This document shows positions 25,740-35,668 of a DNA stretch of 64,000 nt, piece by piece. Made by a program: the position numbers and the translations under genes. The stretch is from JBHHYN01 sp046757565 (lineage in GTDB: Bacteria; Pseudomonadota; Gammaproteobacteria; Eutrophobiales; Eutrophobiaceae): assembly GCA_046757565.1 (NCBI GenBank), contig JBHHYN010000004.1, positions 1 to 64,000 on the forward strand. Direction: 5' to 3'. Each line of letters starts with the position of its first letter. The first letter of the stretch is position 1. The notes below the pieces were generated by a model. It saw only the letters and a list, made by a program, of their open reading frames with translations, was not told where the DNA came from and made no database searches.

Positions 25740-28022
25740 ATGTCTGATGCCGATACATCGCTCGCCGCTATCATCCCGGCTTTTAATTCCCCTGCTGCAG
25801 CGCGTTTCCGGAGCTGGCGTCATATCAGGGACATCGCCACCCGGCACCTGATGACCATTGGCGGCGTCAGCATTATTATTGCGATCGTCCTGATTGCCTT
25901 TTATCTGTTCTACGTCGTACTGCCGATGTTCCGGCCCGCTCACATGCAACAACTGGGGGAGTATCCATTACCCGGCAATGCACAGGCTGGCACCCTGCTC
26001 TATGCCATGGAGGAACAGCATGAGATTGGCCTGCGCCTGAGCGCGGACGGACGCGCCGTTTTTTTCAGGACGAAAGATGGCCAGGTGTATGAAAAAGCAG
26101 ACGGGTCAATTACCATGCCGGCCGCCATCACCGCCTTTGCCAGCGGTGACCCCGCGCAGAGGATTATTGCCCTCGGCTTCGCCGACGGCACGGCAAAACT
26201 CATCCGGCATAATTACGCGGTATCCTATCCGGATGATGTACGGGTCATCACCCCCCGCCTTGACTACCCGTTCGGCGGGCAGCCCATAGCAATCGACCCT
26301 GCAGGCAACAGTCTGGCGTTGATCAGCGCCCAGGCGGATGCGGAGCAGGCCACCATTGCCGCACTGACGGCTGATGGGCGTTTGCTCCTTGTCAACCTGC
26401 AGAGGGAAGAGTCCCTGCTCGAGGATGAGGTCACTTTAAACCGGACCGAAACCCGAATTCCCTCACCTGACAACCACATCAGTCATCTGGTCCTCGATGT
26501 AGAACAGCGTGACCTGTACCTGGCAGACGAGAACGGATTCATCAGCTACCTGGATATCAGTGACAAGGCGAAACCGAGGCTAATACAGCGGGTCAAGGCG
26601 GTGCCGGACGCTGTACACATCACCAGCCTCAAGTTCTTGAGTGGCGGGATTTCCATCCTGGTGGGTGATTCCCGCGGCACGGTGACACAGTGGTTTCCGG
26701 TCAGGGACGCAGACAATAATTATACCCTTGAGAACATCCGTCATTTTGATGACCAGAATGCCCCAATCAACGCCATTGCCCCGGAATACAACCGCAAGGG
26801 ATTTCTTGCCATCGGCGAAGATGGGTCCCTGGGTATTTATCACACCACGGCCCATCGCACCGTGCTGCTGAGACAGATCAGCCCTGACAGTCTCTCCGCC
26901 ATCGCTATCGCCCCACGCGCCAATGCGGCCCTGATAGAAGCTGCTGGCCGGCAACTGCAATTCTGGCGCATCGATAATGAATACCCCGAAGTCTCGTGGC
27001 AATCCCTGTGGGGGAAGGTCTGGTATGAAAGCCGGGATAAACCCGAGTATATCTGGCAATCGTCATCGGCGAGCAGTGACTTCGAGCCCAAGTTCAGCCT
27101 GACTCCACTGGCCTTTGGCACCCTGAAGGCCGCCTTCTATGCCATGCTGTTTGCCGTGCCTCTGGCGCTCATGGGTGCCATCTATACCGCCTATTTCATG
27201 TCGACGCCGATGCGCAGTTTTGTGAAGCCGACTATTGAAATTATGGCGGCGCTGCCGACCGTGATTCTGGGCTTTATCGCCGGACTCTGGTTTGCGCCGT
27301 ACGTGGAGCACCATCTGGCAGGCATATTACTGTTGCTTATCCTGATACCATTGGCGACGCTTGCCGCGGCATGGCTCTGGCGGCAACTCCCGGCCGGGAT
27401 GCAACATATCATTCCTAAAGGCTGGGAGGCAGCGCTACTGATACCGGTCATTCTCGTTGCCACTTTCATATCCATCTGGATTGGTCAATACCTCGAAACC
27501 CTGTTCTTCGGAGGCCACCTGCCCCTCTGGCTGACCCATGATATGGGGATCGATTATGATCAGCGCAACTCCCTCATTGTGGGCATTGCCATCGCTTTCG
27601 CCGTCATACCGACCATCTTTTCCATCAGTGAAGACGCCATTTTCAGCGTTCCCAAACACCTGACCTCCGGTTCCCTGGCTTTGGGCGCCACTCCATGGCA
27701 GACCATGGTGCGGGTCGTCTTACTGACGGCGAGCCCGGGGATTTTTTCTGCCGTGATGATTGGGATGGGCCGGGCCATCGGCGAGACCATGATCGTGGTG
27801 ATGGCAACGGGCAACACCGCCATTATGGATATGAATATTTTCGAGGGGTTTCGCGCCCTGTCCGCCAATATCGCCGTGGAGATACCGGAAGCCGAAGTGG
27901 GCAGCAGCCATTATCGTATTCTGTTCCTGGCAGCACTGGTACTGTTTCTCGCTACTTTTCTGTTCAATACCCTGGCGGAAGTGGTCCGGCAACGCCTGCG
28001 CACCCGATACAGCAACTTGTAA
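25740..28022 (+). CDS. pstC: Phosphate ABC transporter permease PstC, long form
   Basis: 760 residues, more than twice a classical PstC (about 320). After a first membrane segment (about 38-60) a long external domain of beta-rich, WD-like repeats extends to about residue 440. The permease domain with further membrane segments and the EAA-type loop SLALGATPWQTMVRVVL...GRAIGETM follows. Long PstC proteins of this kind occur in Pseudomonas and related bacteria; the role of the external domain is not settled. A weak PhoB-like sequence (CTGTGAA at 25695, TTGTCAC at 25711) precedes the start. The stop overlaps the pstA ATG (TAATG). Confidence 0.92.
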   Translation: MSDADTSLAAIIPAFNSPAAARFRSWRHIRDIATRHLMTIGGVSIIIAIVLIAFYLFYVVLPMFRPAHMQQLGEYPLPGNAQAGTLLYAMEEQHEIGLRLSADGRAVFFRTKDGQVYEKADGSITMPAAITAFASGDPAQRIIALGFADGTAKLIRHNYAVSYPDDVRVITPRLDYPFGGQPIAIDPAGNSLALISAQADAEQATIAALTADGRLLLVNLQREESLLEDEVTLNRTETRIPSPDNHISHLVLDVEQRDLYLADENGFISYLDISDKAKPRLIQRVKAVPDAVHITSLKFLSGGISILVGDSRGTVTQWFPVRDADNNYTLENIRHFDDQNAPINAIAPEYNRKGFLAIGEDGSLGIYHTTAHRTVLLRQISPDSLSAIAIAPRANAALIEAAGRQLQFWRIDNEYPEVSWQSLWGKVWYESRDKPEYIWQSSSASSDFEPKFSLTPLAFGTLKAAFYAMLFAVPLALMGAIYTAYFMSTPMRSFVKPTIEIMAALPTVILGFIAGLWFAPYVEHHLAGILLLLILIPLATLAAAWLWRQLPAGMQHIIPKGWEAALLIPVILVATFISIWIGQYLETLFFGGHLPLWLTHDMGIDYDQRNSLIVGIAIAFAVIPTIFSISEDAIFSVPKHLTSGSLALGATPWQTMVRVVLLTASPGIFSAVMIGMGRAIGETMIVVMATGNTAIMDMNIFEGFRALSANIAVEIPEAEVGSSHYRILFLAALVLFLATFLFNTLAEVVRQRLRTRYSNL

Positions 28023-29683
28023 TGGGCGGGAACATCAAGACCTGGATCGACAGCGGTGAGCCCTATATCTGGCTCAATGCCGGGGCAGTCAGTATATCGA
28101 TCCTGCTTGTGACCGGTCTGGTGGGCATGATCACAGTGCGCGGGCTCGTTCATTTCTGGCCGGCGGCCGTGGTTGCACTCGACTATACCGGGCAGGACGG
28201 TTCGATCACGCCTATTATCGGGGAATTGGTGGAGCATGAGCGAACAACCCTGGATCACCCTGGTCAGCAAAAAGGGCTAACCACAGGATCGCTTGTCGGC
28301 CGCTATCTGGTTAAAACCGGCAACCGAGATCTCTCCGGACTGGATTTCCGATGGGTTGATGAGACCGGCATGGGGAAACTGCAACATCCGGATAATGTGA
28401 TGGTAGTTGAGCGCAGGGAATGGGGTAATTTTTACGGTTATCTGCACGAAATCAGGGAAAACGGGCAGGCCGTCAACCCGGAGAGTGGCCTGTGGCACAC
28501 CTTTCAGACACAGATCCGGCGCAGTGGATCCCTGTTTGACCGGATCAGGCATACCGAGAAGGACCTGATCGGTAACATTAACTACCGGATGGAACATCTG
28601 CGCCTGCAACAACGGGGCCTGACACTGCAGGGAATTTCCGATCCGGTCCGGATGAAGGCCATCAGCCGGCAACGCCGGCAGTTACAACTGAAATATGATG
28701 GTTATACACAACAACTTGCCCGGCTCTACCGGCAACTCAACAGCGTTACTGTCATCGCCACCCAGGCCGATGGCAAGGAAGTCACTATCCCCTTGTCCAA
28801 GGTAGTTCGCGCCTATCGTCCGAACCGGATGAGTATGCTGGAGAAGACGGCATTTTACTTTACGAAGTTGTGGGAATTCATTGCAGCCGAACCGCGGGAA
28901 TCCAACACCGAAGGCGGCATCTTCCCGGCCATCTTCGGGACGGTCATAATGGTCATGATTATGGCAATCATGGTCACTCCGTTTGGAGTGATCGCTGCCA
29001 TCTATCTACATGAGTATGCCCGGCAAGGGCCCTTGACCCGGTTAATCCGGATCGCCGTCAATAACCTCGCCGGGGTGCCATCTATCGTCTATGGTGTGTT
29101 CGGGCTGGGTTTTTTCGTCTATTTCCTCGGCGGTCATATCGATCAGCTATTTTTCCCCGAGGCCCTGCCCACCCCCACCTTCGGCACACCGGGCCTGCTC
29201 TGGGCATCCGTCACCCTGGCGCTGCTCACTGTCCCCGTTGTCATCGTAGCGACGGAAGAGGGCCTGTCCCGGGTCCCGCAGAACATACGGGAAGGCAGCC
29301 TGGCCCTGGGTGCGACCAAGGCCGAGACCTTATGGTTAACCGTGTTGCCGATGACAGCCCCTGCCATGATAACGGGCTTGATACTGGCAATTGCCAGGGC
29401 AGCCGGAGAGGTCGCGCCCCTGATGTTGGTCGGTGTTGTCAAGCTTGCGCCGTCACTACCCCTGGATAGCAATTATCCGTTTCTGCATCTGGACAGAAAA
29501 TTCATGCATCTGGGATTTCATATCTATGACGCAGGGTTTCAGAGCCCCAATGTTGAGGCAGCCAGGCCACTGGTCTACTCCACGGCCCTGCTGTTGATCG
29601 CCATTATTATCATTTTAAACCTGACAGCTATCAGGATTCGTAATAGGCTTAGGGAGAAATATCGTGCAGCAGAGCAATATTAG
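28022..29683 (+). CDS. pstA: Phosphate ABC transporter permease PstA, long form
   Basis: 553 residues from the ATG at 28022, which shares one base with the pstC stop; the open frame extends further upstream, but that part only overlaps pstC. One N-terminal membrane segment (about 17-45) is followed by an external insert of about 200 residues, partly coiled coil ([24 protein letters not shown]). The permease domain with [18 protein letters not shown]...[13 protein letters not shown] comes last. It forms the phosphate channel with PstC. The insert matches the enlarged PstC, so the two external domains may form one assembly. Confidence 0.92.
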   Translation: MGGNIKTWIDSGEPYIWLNAGAVSISILLVTGLVGMITVRGLVHFWPAAVVALDYTGQDGSITPIIGELVEHERTTLDHPGQQKGLTTGSLVGRYLVKTGNRDLSGLDFRWVDETGMGKLQHPDNVMVVERREWGNFYGYLHEIRENGQAVNPESGLWHTFQTQIRRSGSLFDRIRHTEKDLIGNINYRMEHLRLQQRGLTLQGISDPVRMKAISRQRRQLQLKYDGYTQQLARLYRQLNSVTVIATQADGKEVTIPLSKVVRAYRPNRMSMLEKTAFYFTKLWEFIAAEPRESNTEGGIFPAIFGTVIMVMIMAIMVTPFGVIAAIYLHEYARQGPLTRLIRIAVNNLAGVPSIVYGVFGLGFFVYFLGGHIDQLFFPEALPTPTFGTPGLLWASVTLALLTVPVVIVATEEGLSRVPQNIREGSLALGATKAETLWLTVLPMTAPAMITGLILAIARAAGEVAPLMLVGVVKLAPSLPLDSNYPFLHLDRKFMHLGFHIYDAGFQSPNVEAARPLVYSTALLLIAIIIILNLTAIRIRNRLREKYRAAEQY

Positions 29684-30578
29684 CAATTTCGCGGAACTAA
29701 ACGACAAATTTTCTGATGAACCGGAAACCATGCCGGAAACGGAGATAAGCACCACCACACCCACTCATGCGATGCATAGGGGGACGCTGGTGCAACCAGA
29801 GAACAACCCCAGGCTTGCCGATGAGTCCATATGTATCCAGGTGCAGGATTTAAATCTTCACTATGCGGATAATCATGCCCTTAAAAATATCAGCATGGCT
29901 ATCCCTGAACGGCGGGTCACGGCATTTATCGGCCCCAGCGGCTGCGGCAAGTCATCCCTGCTGCGCTGTTTCAATCGTATGAATGACCTGATCGAGGGCG
30001 TACGCATCGATGGTGCAATCCACCTGCACGGTAACGATATCAATGATAAATCAGTCAATGTGGCGGAATTGCGCAGGCGTGTCGGCATGGTCTTTCAGAA
30101 ACCCAACCCGTTTCCCAAATCGATTTATGAGAATGTAGCTTATGGGCTGCGCATCCAGGGCATTAAAAAACGCCGCATACTGGATGCCGTCGTTGAAAAG
30201 TCGTTAAAACGGGCAGCCTTGTGGAATGAGGTCAAAGATCGACTGCATGTTAATGCCCTGGGGCTTTCCGGCGGGCAGCAGCAAAGGCTGGTCATCGCAC
30301 GGGCAATCGCCATTGAACCGGAAGTCTTGTTGCTTGATGAACCGGCATCGTCACTGGATCCGATATCCACCCTGAAGATCGAAGAACTGATTTATGAATT
30401 GAAATCGGATTACACCATCATCATCGTCACCCATAATATGCAACAGGCAGCGAGGGTTTCCGATTACACCGCCTATATATATCTGGGCGAGATGATCGAA
30501 CACGATAACACCAATACCCTGTTCACCAATCCGGCGCAGAAGATTACCGAAGACTATATCACCGGCCGTTATGGATAA
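29664..30578 (+). CDS. pstB: Phosphate ABC transporter ATPase PstB
   Basis: 304 residues from a GTG at 29664, supported by AGGGAG about seven bases upstream; it overlaps pstA by 20 bp. The first 55 residues are a polar, probably disordered extension absent from most PstB proteins. Then Walker [10 protein letters not shown] (90-98), signature LSGGQQQRL, Walker B VLLLDEP and the switch His in VTHNMQQA follow. It powers uptake through PstCA and takes part in signalling phosphate status to PhoR. An ATG at 29772 would remove most of the extension but has no better ribosome-binding site. Confidence 0.95.
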   Translation: MQQSNISNFAELNDKFSDEPETMPETEISTTTPTHAMHRGTLVQPENNPRLADESICIQVQDLNLHYADNHALKNISMAIPERRVTAFIGPSGCGKSSLLRCFNRMNDLIEGVRIDGAIHLHGNDINDKSVNVAELRRRVGMVFQKPNPFPKSIYENVAYGLRIQGIKKRRILDAVVEKSLKRAALWNEVKDRLHVNALGLSGGQQQRLVIARAIAIEPEVLLLDEPASSLDPISTLKIEELIYELKSDYTIIIVTHNMQQAARVSDYTAYIYLGEMIEHDNTNTLFTNPAQKITEDYITGRYG

Positions 30579-30667
30579 CATCAACCGGCATTGCCTGTTC
30601 TGCGTACAGTCTAATAACCCGTAGCCTGGATATCGGGTTTTGTAGAGATGTTTCAGGAGCCAACATT

Positions 30668-31381
30668 ATGAGCGCGAGTCAACTATCAAGACACATTTCC
30701 CGGCAATTCGACAATGAGTTGGAGAATATCCGTAACCAGGTGCTGTTGATGGGGGGCTTAATTGAGCAGCAATTGAGCGATGCCATCAAGTCAATGACGG
30801 ACTCCGATATGGAACTGGCGGAATCCGTAATCAGGAATGAGTTTGAGGTCAATCGATACGATGTCTCAATCGACGAAGAGTGTACCCGGATCCTGGCCAG
30901 ACGCCAGCCTGCCGCCGGTGACTTGCGTCTGATTATGGCCATCATCAAGACCATCACCGATCTGGAGCGGATCGGTGATGAGGCGGAAAAGGTCGCCAAA
31001 ATGGCCATCGATCTCTCTGAAAAACAGGGACCAAGGTCGTATTATGTAGGGATTAACGCCATGGGTAATCATGTGTTAAAGATGCTGCATGACGCCCTGG
31101 ATGCCTTCGCCCGCATGGACTCAGAGGCGGCCCTGGAGGTGGTGAGAAAAGAACCGGAATCCGATGAACAATACAGCGCCATACTCCGGCAATTGATCAC
31201 CTATATGATGGAAGATCCGAGAAACATCACCAGCGCCATGGATGCGGTATGGACCGCTCGGGCCATGGAGCGGATCGGGGACCATGTCCGCAACCTTTGC
31301 GAATATGTGATCTTTTTTGTTGAAGGCAAGGATGTGCGCCACATCAGCGTTGAAGAGATGGAAAAAAAAGTGCTGGGATAA
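30668..31381 (+). CDS. phoU: Phosphate transport regulator PhoU
   Basis: 237 residues, the normal PhoU length, in two similar three-helix bundles. The metal-binding motifs are TITDLERIGDEAEKVAKMA in the first half and WTARAMERIGDHVRNLCEYVIF in the second. PhoU represses PhoR kinase activity through PstB when phosphate is plentiful. It lies 89 bp after pstB with CAGGAG before the ATG. Together with pstCAB it completes the high-affinity phosphate operon. Confidence 0.96.
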   Translation: MSASQLSRHISRQFDNELENIRNQVLLMGGLIEQQLSDAIKSMTDSDMELAESVIRNEFEVNRYDVSIDEECTRILARRQPAAGDLRLIMAIIKTITDLERIGDEAEKVAKMAIDLSEKQGPRSYYVGINAMGNHVLKMLHDALDAFARMDSEAALEVVRKEPESDEQYSAILRQLITYMMEDPRNITSAMDAVWTARAMERIGDHVRNLCEYVIFFVEGKDVRHISVEEMEKKVLG

Positions 31382-31456
31382 GACAGACTTTATCATGGAA
31401 AAACAGGTGGTTGCCTTGACCTTGATAGATTAAAGCCTGGTAAATTTCCGTATTTA

Positions 31457-31470
31457 TTGATCTCCATCAA
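31457..31470. promoter_or_regulatory. FNR/Anr-type box upstream of ppk
   Basis: TTGATCTCCATCAA is a perfect TTGAT-N4-ATCAA palindrome, the FNR/Anr consensus. It lies 72 bp before the ppk ATG. A GATAAG element at 31491-31496 is placed so that the box would be centred near -41, the class II activator position. No regulator gene is in the window. Confidence 0.65.
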
Positions 31471-31495
31471 TGACCGCTGCCTGATTGTGTGATAA

Positions 31496-31520
31496 GGAAG
31501 CTCTGATTATTCATTCTGTT
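31496..31520. repeat. GGAA-CTCTGATTA small repeat, copy before ppk
   Basis: GGAAGCTCTGATTA continues as TTCATTCTG. It shares its first 14 bases, with one mismatch, with the palindrome at 46501 and closely matches the one at 47464. It overlaps the probable ppk promoter. Confidence 0.5.
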
Positions 31521-31542
31521 AGCTAAGAGTAACCGGTATTTA

Positions 31543-33618
31543 ATGGATACTGCCAACCTGAACAATCCAGAGGTCTATATCAATCGCGAACTGAGTATGC
31601 TCGAGTTCAACAGGCGGGTTATCGATCAGGCAAAAGACGAGAATGTCCCGTTGCTGGAAAGATTGCGATTTCTCTGTATTGCCAGTACCAACCTTGATGA
31701 GTTCTTTGAGATCCGTGTCGCCGGGATAAAACAACAGGTAAAATACCGTTCCGTCCAGACCGGTCCCGATAACCTCACTCCTACCGAGGTATTAAAGCGT
31801 ATCAGCGAAACGGCGCATAAACTGGTCGAAGAGCAATACCGTGTTTTAAATGAGATTATCAGGCCGGAACTTGAAAAGGCCAAAATAAGATTAAGGCCGC
31901 GTTCTTCATGGAAACCGGCAGTCGCCCGTTGGGTAAAACGCTATTTCAACGGCAATGTACGCCCCGTATTAAGTCCGATCGGGCTGGATCCGGCCCATCC
32001 CTTCCCCAGGATACTGAATAAAAACCTCTATTTTATCGTCTCGCTGGACGGCAAGGACGCCTTTGGCCGGGAGGCACGCCAGGCGATTATACAAGCGCCC
32101 CGATCCTTACCCCGAGTGGTGCCTATACCCACCGAGAACAGCAGCGGCACAAACGATTTCGTATTACTCTCCTCCATCATCCACGCACAAGTGGACGATT
32201 TGTTCCCGGGTATGAAGGTGACCGGTTTTTATCAGTTCAAGGTGACCCGTGATAGCGATCTGTTTGTTGACGACGAAGAGGTGGACGATTTACTCCGCGC
32301 CCTGGAGGGTGAGTTGCCTTCACGCCGGTTCAATGACGCGGTCAGACTTGAGGTCGCTGACAACTGTCCGGATGAACTTAGCAACTTTCTCCTGCGGATA
32401 TTTGATTTGCAGGAAAATGACCTGTACCGGGTAAAGGGCCCGGTCAATCTCAACCGCCTGCTTGCCATCGTCGAATTAATCGATCGACCGGATCTGAAAT
32501 TCAGGGGTTTTACCCCCGATATTCCACCAAGGCTTCTGAAAAATACCGACATATTCGAAGCACTGCACCATGGCGATATCCTGTTGCATCATCCCTTTCA
32601 ATCGTTCGCTCCCGTCATCGATTTCCTGCGTCAATCGGCCGTTGACCCCAATGTACTTTCGATCAAGCAGACCTTGTACCGGACCGGCGATGATTCGGCG
32701 ATTATCGATGCTCTGAAGGAAGCGGCACGCTGCGGGAAAGAGGTCATGGTCGTCATCGAGTTAAGAGCCAGGTTTGATGAAGAGGCAAATATCGAACTTG
32801 CCAATGAATTACAGGAGGCAGGGGCCCATGTTGTCTATGGCGTCGTGGGATATAAAACCCATGCCAAAATGATCCTGGTGATACGCAGGGAAGGCCGCTC
32901 ATTAAGGCGCTATGTGCACCTTGGCACGGGGAATTATCATGCCCGTACTTCGAGGCTCTATACCGACTACGGCCTGCTGACGTGTGACAAAGCGGTTGCC
33001 GAGGATGTCAATAAGCTGTTCCACCAGCTTACTGGCCTTGGACGGGCGAGTAAACTGAAAAAAATTCTTCAGTCACCTTTCACCCTGTATAAGGGGATGC
33101 TCGACTATATTGAGGAGGAGGCCAAAAACGCGCTTGAGGGCAAGCAGGCGCGCATCATCGCCAAGATGAATGCCCTGGTAGAACCAGGGATCATTCAGGC
33201 ATTGTACCGGGCGTCGCAATCGGGTGTGAAGATCGATCTGATTATAAGAAGCATGTGTTGCCTGCGGCCCGGCATCAAGGGAATTTCGGAGAATATAAAC
33301 GTCCGCTCTGTAGTCGGCCGGTTTCTTGAGCATACACGCGTCTTCTATTTTTATCACGATGGCAAGGAATTACTGTTTTGTTCCAGCGCAGACTGGATGC
33401 CCAGGAACCTCCACCATCGTGTGGAAACCTGCTTCCCGATTGAGGAAAAAAGACCACGGGAACATATAATAAAATATGGTTTGTTAAATTATCTTTCCGA
33501 TAATACCCAGGCCTGGATTTTACAGGCAGATGGAAGCTATAAGCATAGTAAACCCGGTAGCCACAAACCCCGTGCAGCGCAGCAGATATTGCTGGATCAT
33601 CATTGTCATTTTATCTAA
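31543..33618 (+). CDS. ppk: Polyphosphate kinase 1
   Basis: 691 residues, full-length PPK1. YINRELSMLEFNRRVIDQA opens the N-terminal domain. His440 in YKTHAKMILV is the expected autophosphorylated residue, and HLGTGNYHARTSRLYTDYGLLT plus the C-terminal phospholipase-D-like folds hold the rest of the active site. It polymerises ATP gamma-phosphate into polyphosphate reversibly. It lies downstream of phoU with its own promoter region containing an FNR-type box, and its end overlaps the convergent ppx by four bases. Confidence 0.97.
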   Translation: MDTANLNNPEVYINRELSMLEFNRRVIDQAKDENVPLLERLRFLCIASTNLDEFFEIRVAGIKQQVKYRSVQTGPDNLTPTEVLKRISETAHKLVEEQYRVLNEIIRPELEKAKIRLRPRSSWKPAVARWVKRYFNGNVRPVLSPIGLDPAHPFPRILNKNLYFIVSLDGKDAFGREARQAIIQAPRSLPRVVPIPTENSSGTNDFVLLSSIIHAQVDDLFPGMKVTGFYQFKVTRDSDLFVDDEEVDDLLRALEGELPSRRFNDAVRLEVADNCPDELSNFLLRIFDLQENDLYRVKGPVNLNRLLAIVELIDRPDLKFRGFTPDIPPRLLKNTDIFEALHHGDILLHHPFQSFAPVIDFLRQSAVDPNVLSIKQTLYRTGDDSAIIDALKEAARCGKEVMVVIELRARFDEEANIELANELQEAGAHVVYGVVGYKTHAKMILVIRREGRSLRRYVHLGTGNYHARTSRLYTDYGLLTCDKAVAEDVNKLFHQLTGLGRASKLKKILQSPFTLYKGMLDYIEEEAKNALEGKQARIIAKMNALVEPGIIQALYRASQSGVKIDLIIRSMCCLRPGIKGISENINVRSVVGRFLEHTRVFYFYHDGKELLFCSSADWMPRNLHHRVETCFPIEEKRPREHIIKYGLLNYLSDNTQAWILQADGSYKHSKPGSHKPRAAQQILLDHHCHFI

Positions 33619-35111
33619 TCAAATATAACCTTAAATCCCATCGCATCGAGATAATCTGTTTCAGTGTCAAGATCCGCCCGGGTCAGGGGATGCTGGTCGA
33701 GCCACCCTTCAGGGAATTCCAACTTTAAGCTATCGTCACCGGTATCGGCATTGATCTGCGGTAATGCCACATGAGAGCGGCTCCTGTGCAGCACTACGGC
33801 AAGCCTTAGTAAAATTGCGAGGTATTTTATTTTGCGCCTGTTCGCATGCTGTATCTCTTTCATCTCTTCAACAGGAAATTTTCTCCGGTGCGCCCGCACC
33901 AGCATGGCAAGGCTCAATTGCTCTTGACTTGAAAACCCCGGTAGATCCGAGTGAGAGAGCAGATAGGCGCCATGCCGGTGGTGCTGGGCATGGGCGATGG
34001 AGAGGCCTATTTCATGTATCTGCGATGCCCAGTGTAACAGCTGTAAATCGGGTTTTTTAGATAGTCCCCAGGCCTTCCTTACTTCCGCAAACAGGATGGT
34101 AGATGTCGCTTCAACCCGTTGTGCCTGTTCACTATCGACAGCATAACGTTGCATCAAACCGGCAATGGTTTTATCGCGGGTATCTTCATCATGGAGACGT
34201 CCGATGAGATCGTGCAACAGCCCCTCACGCAGGGCCCCATCCGAGACATCCATGCGCTCGATTTGCAGCGCCTCGAAAGCTGCGCAGAGAATCGCTACGC
34301 CACCGGGGAATACCGCTTTTCTGGCTTCCGGAAGCCCTTCCAAATCAAGTTTCTCCATTTTTCCGATCTTGAGCATGGTCTCTTTAAGGTTCTCCAGGGA
34401 TTCGGCCGTTATGCCACTCTTACTCCACCCCTGGGCAGTAACCGTATCGTTGATACTGATGTTCGTCCCTGATGATCCGATGACCGAATCCCAGCCGACT
34501 CTTTTATAAGTTGTCTCGATCGATTCCAGTTCCAGTCGGGCGAACAGGATAGCCTTACGCATCTTCTTGGCGGTAATATCACCATTGCCAAAAAACCGTT
34601 GGCTCATGCTGACACATCCCATATACAGACTTTCCATATAATGAGGCTCAAAACCCCGGCCTATAACCGCTTCTGTACTGCCGCCACCTATATCAATCAG
34701 CAGGCGCCGGTCCTTTTTGTTATAGATAGTATGCGATACGCCCATATAGATAAGTCTCGCCTCTTCCCGGCCGGCTATGATTTCGATGGGATGCCCCAGG
34801 GTCCGATAGGCGCGGTCCAGGAAATCGGCGCCGTTGCGCGCCTGACGCAGGGTATTGGTGCCCACCGCCCGGACATTGACTCTGGGGATCTCACGAATAC
34901 GCTGGCCGAAACGTTGCAGGCAGTCAATGGCCCTCTCTATCGATTCTTCAGTCAGACAGTTGTTGCTGTCCAGGCCGGAGGCAAGTCTGACCATCTCCTT
35001 CAACCGGTCAACAATCTGCAGGCGATCCTCGCTATAATTCGCTACGATCATATGAAAACTGTTGGATCCCAAATCGACAGCGGCAAAATATTCGTTCGGA
35101 AAGCTAGTCAT
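33615..35111 (-). CDS. ppx: Exopolyphosphatase / guanosine pentaphosphatase
   Basis: 498 residues. YFAAVDLGSNSFHMIVAN and IDIGGGSTEAVIG are the phosphate-binding loops of the ASKHA (actin-like) fold of Ppx/GppA. The C-terminal half has an HD-type helical domain (IHEIGLSIAHAQHHRHGAYL). It removes terminal phosphates from polyphosphate, and the family also hydrolyses pppGpp. Length and second domain favour Ppx, but GppA activity cannot be excluded. It is transcribed towards ppk with a 4-bp overlap of the two 3' ends, so synthesis and breakdown genes face each other. Confidence 0.94.
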   Translation of the reverse strand: MTSFPNEYFAAVDLGSNSFHMIVANYSEDRLQIVDRLKEMVRLASGLDSNNCLTEESIERAIDCLQRFGQRIREIPRVNVRAVGTNTLRQARNGADFLDRAYRTLGHPIEIIAGREEARLIYMGVSHTIYNKKDRRLLIDIGGGSTEAVIGRGFEPHYMESLYMGCVSMSQRFFGNGDITAKKMRKAILFARLELESIETTYKRVGWDSVIGSSGTNISINDTVTAQGWSKSGITAESLENLKETMLKIGKMEKLDLEGLPEARKAVFPGGVAILCAAFEALQIERMDVSDGALREGLLHDLIGRLHDEDTRDKTIAGLMQRYAVDSEQAQRVEATSTILFAEVRKAWGLSKKPDLQLLHWASQIHEIGLSIAHAQHHRHGAYLLSHSDLPGFSSQEQLSLAMLVRAHRRKFPVEEMKEIQHANRRKIKYLAILLRLAVVLHRSRSHVALPQINADTGDDSLKLEFPEGWLDQHPLTRADLDTETDYLDAMGFKVIFD

Positions 35112-35140
35112 CCAGCCGGACAGTAAAAATTAATGAGAGA

Positions 35141-35653
35141 ATGAGTAACCATAAACTAATTCTCATGCGTCATGCAAAATCGGACTGGAAAAGCAGCGCC
35201 CAAACCGATTTTGACAGACCCCTTGCAGCAAGAGGGGAAAGAGATGCACCGCGGATGGGTGAATGGTTAAAAAAACAGGGGGTTATTCCTGATCTGTTTC
35301 TGAGCTCTCCTGCCCTGCGTGCGAGACAGACGGCTTGTATTATGGCTGACGCGCTCGGTATTTTACAACAGGCTATAAACTGGGATGAACGGATTTATAA
35401 CGCCGGTTTGGATGATTTACTGGATATCATCGACACCAGTGCCGGAGACGCGTTGACCATGCTTCTGATAGGACACAACCCGGGGCTCGATTCGCTACTG
35501 GAATATTTCTCCGATGAGGCACTTGACTATAATCGGCAGAGAAAGCTGATGACCACAGCAGCCATAGCGGTGATCGATTTTGCCAAAGGACCCATTTCTA
35601 CGTCCATACAGCATGCGCATTTGCAGCAGCTTATCCGGCCCAGGGAATTATAG
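35141..35653 (+). CDS. sixA: SixA-like phosphohistidine phosphatase
   Basis: 170 residues of the histidine phosphatase superfamily. LMRHAKSDW (Arg10-His11) is the catalytic RHG-type motif in its SixA form, LSSPALRARQTA holds a second Arg, and LLIGHNPGLDSLLEYF carries the later His. SixA removes phosphate from His residues of phosphotransfer proteins; related small members act on other substrates. The gene is divergent from ppx by 29 bp, which suggests a shared promoter region and perhaps a role in phosphate signalling, but this is only context. Confidence 0.85.
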   Translation: MSNHKLILMRHAKSDWKSSAQTDFDRPLAARGERDAPRMGEWLKKQGVIPDLFLSSPALRARQTACIMADALGILQQAINWDERIYNAGLDDLLDIIDTSAGDALTMLLIGHNPGLDSLLEYFSDEALDYNRQRKLMTTAAIAVIDFAKGPISTSIQHAHLQQLIRPREL

Positions 35654-35668
35654 GGGGAAACAATCCGG

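Noticed and set aside
27695..28021. N-terminal extension of PstA overlapping pstC
   Set aside because: The frame is open upstream only because it overlaps pstC; the family start is the ATG at 28022, coupled to the pstC stop.
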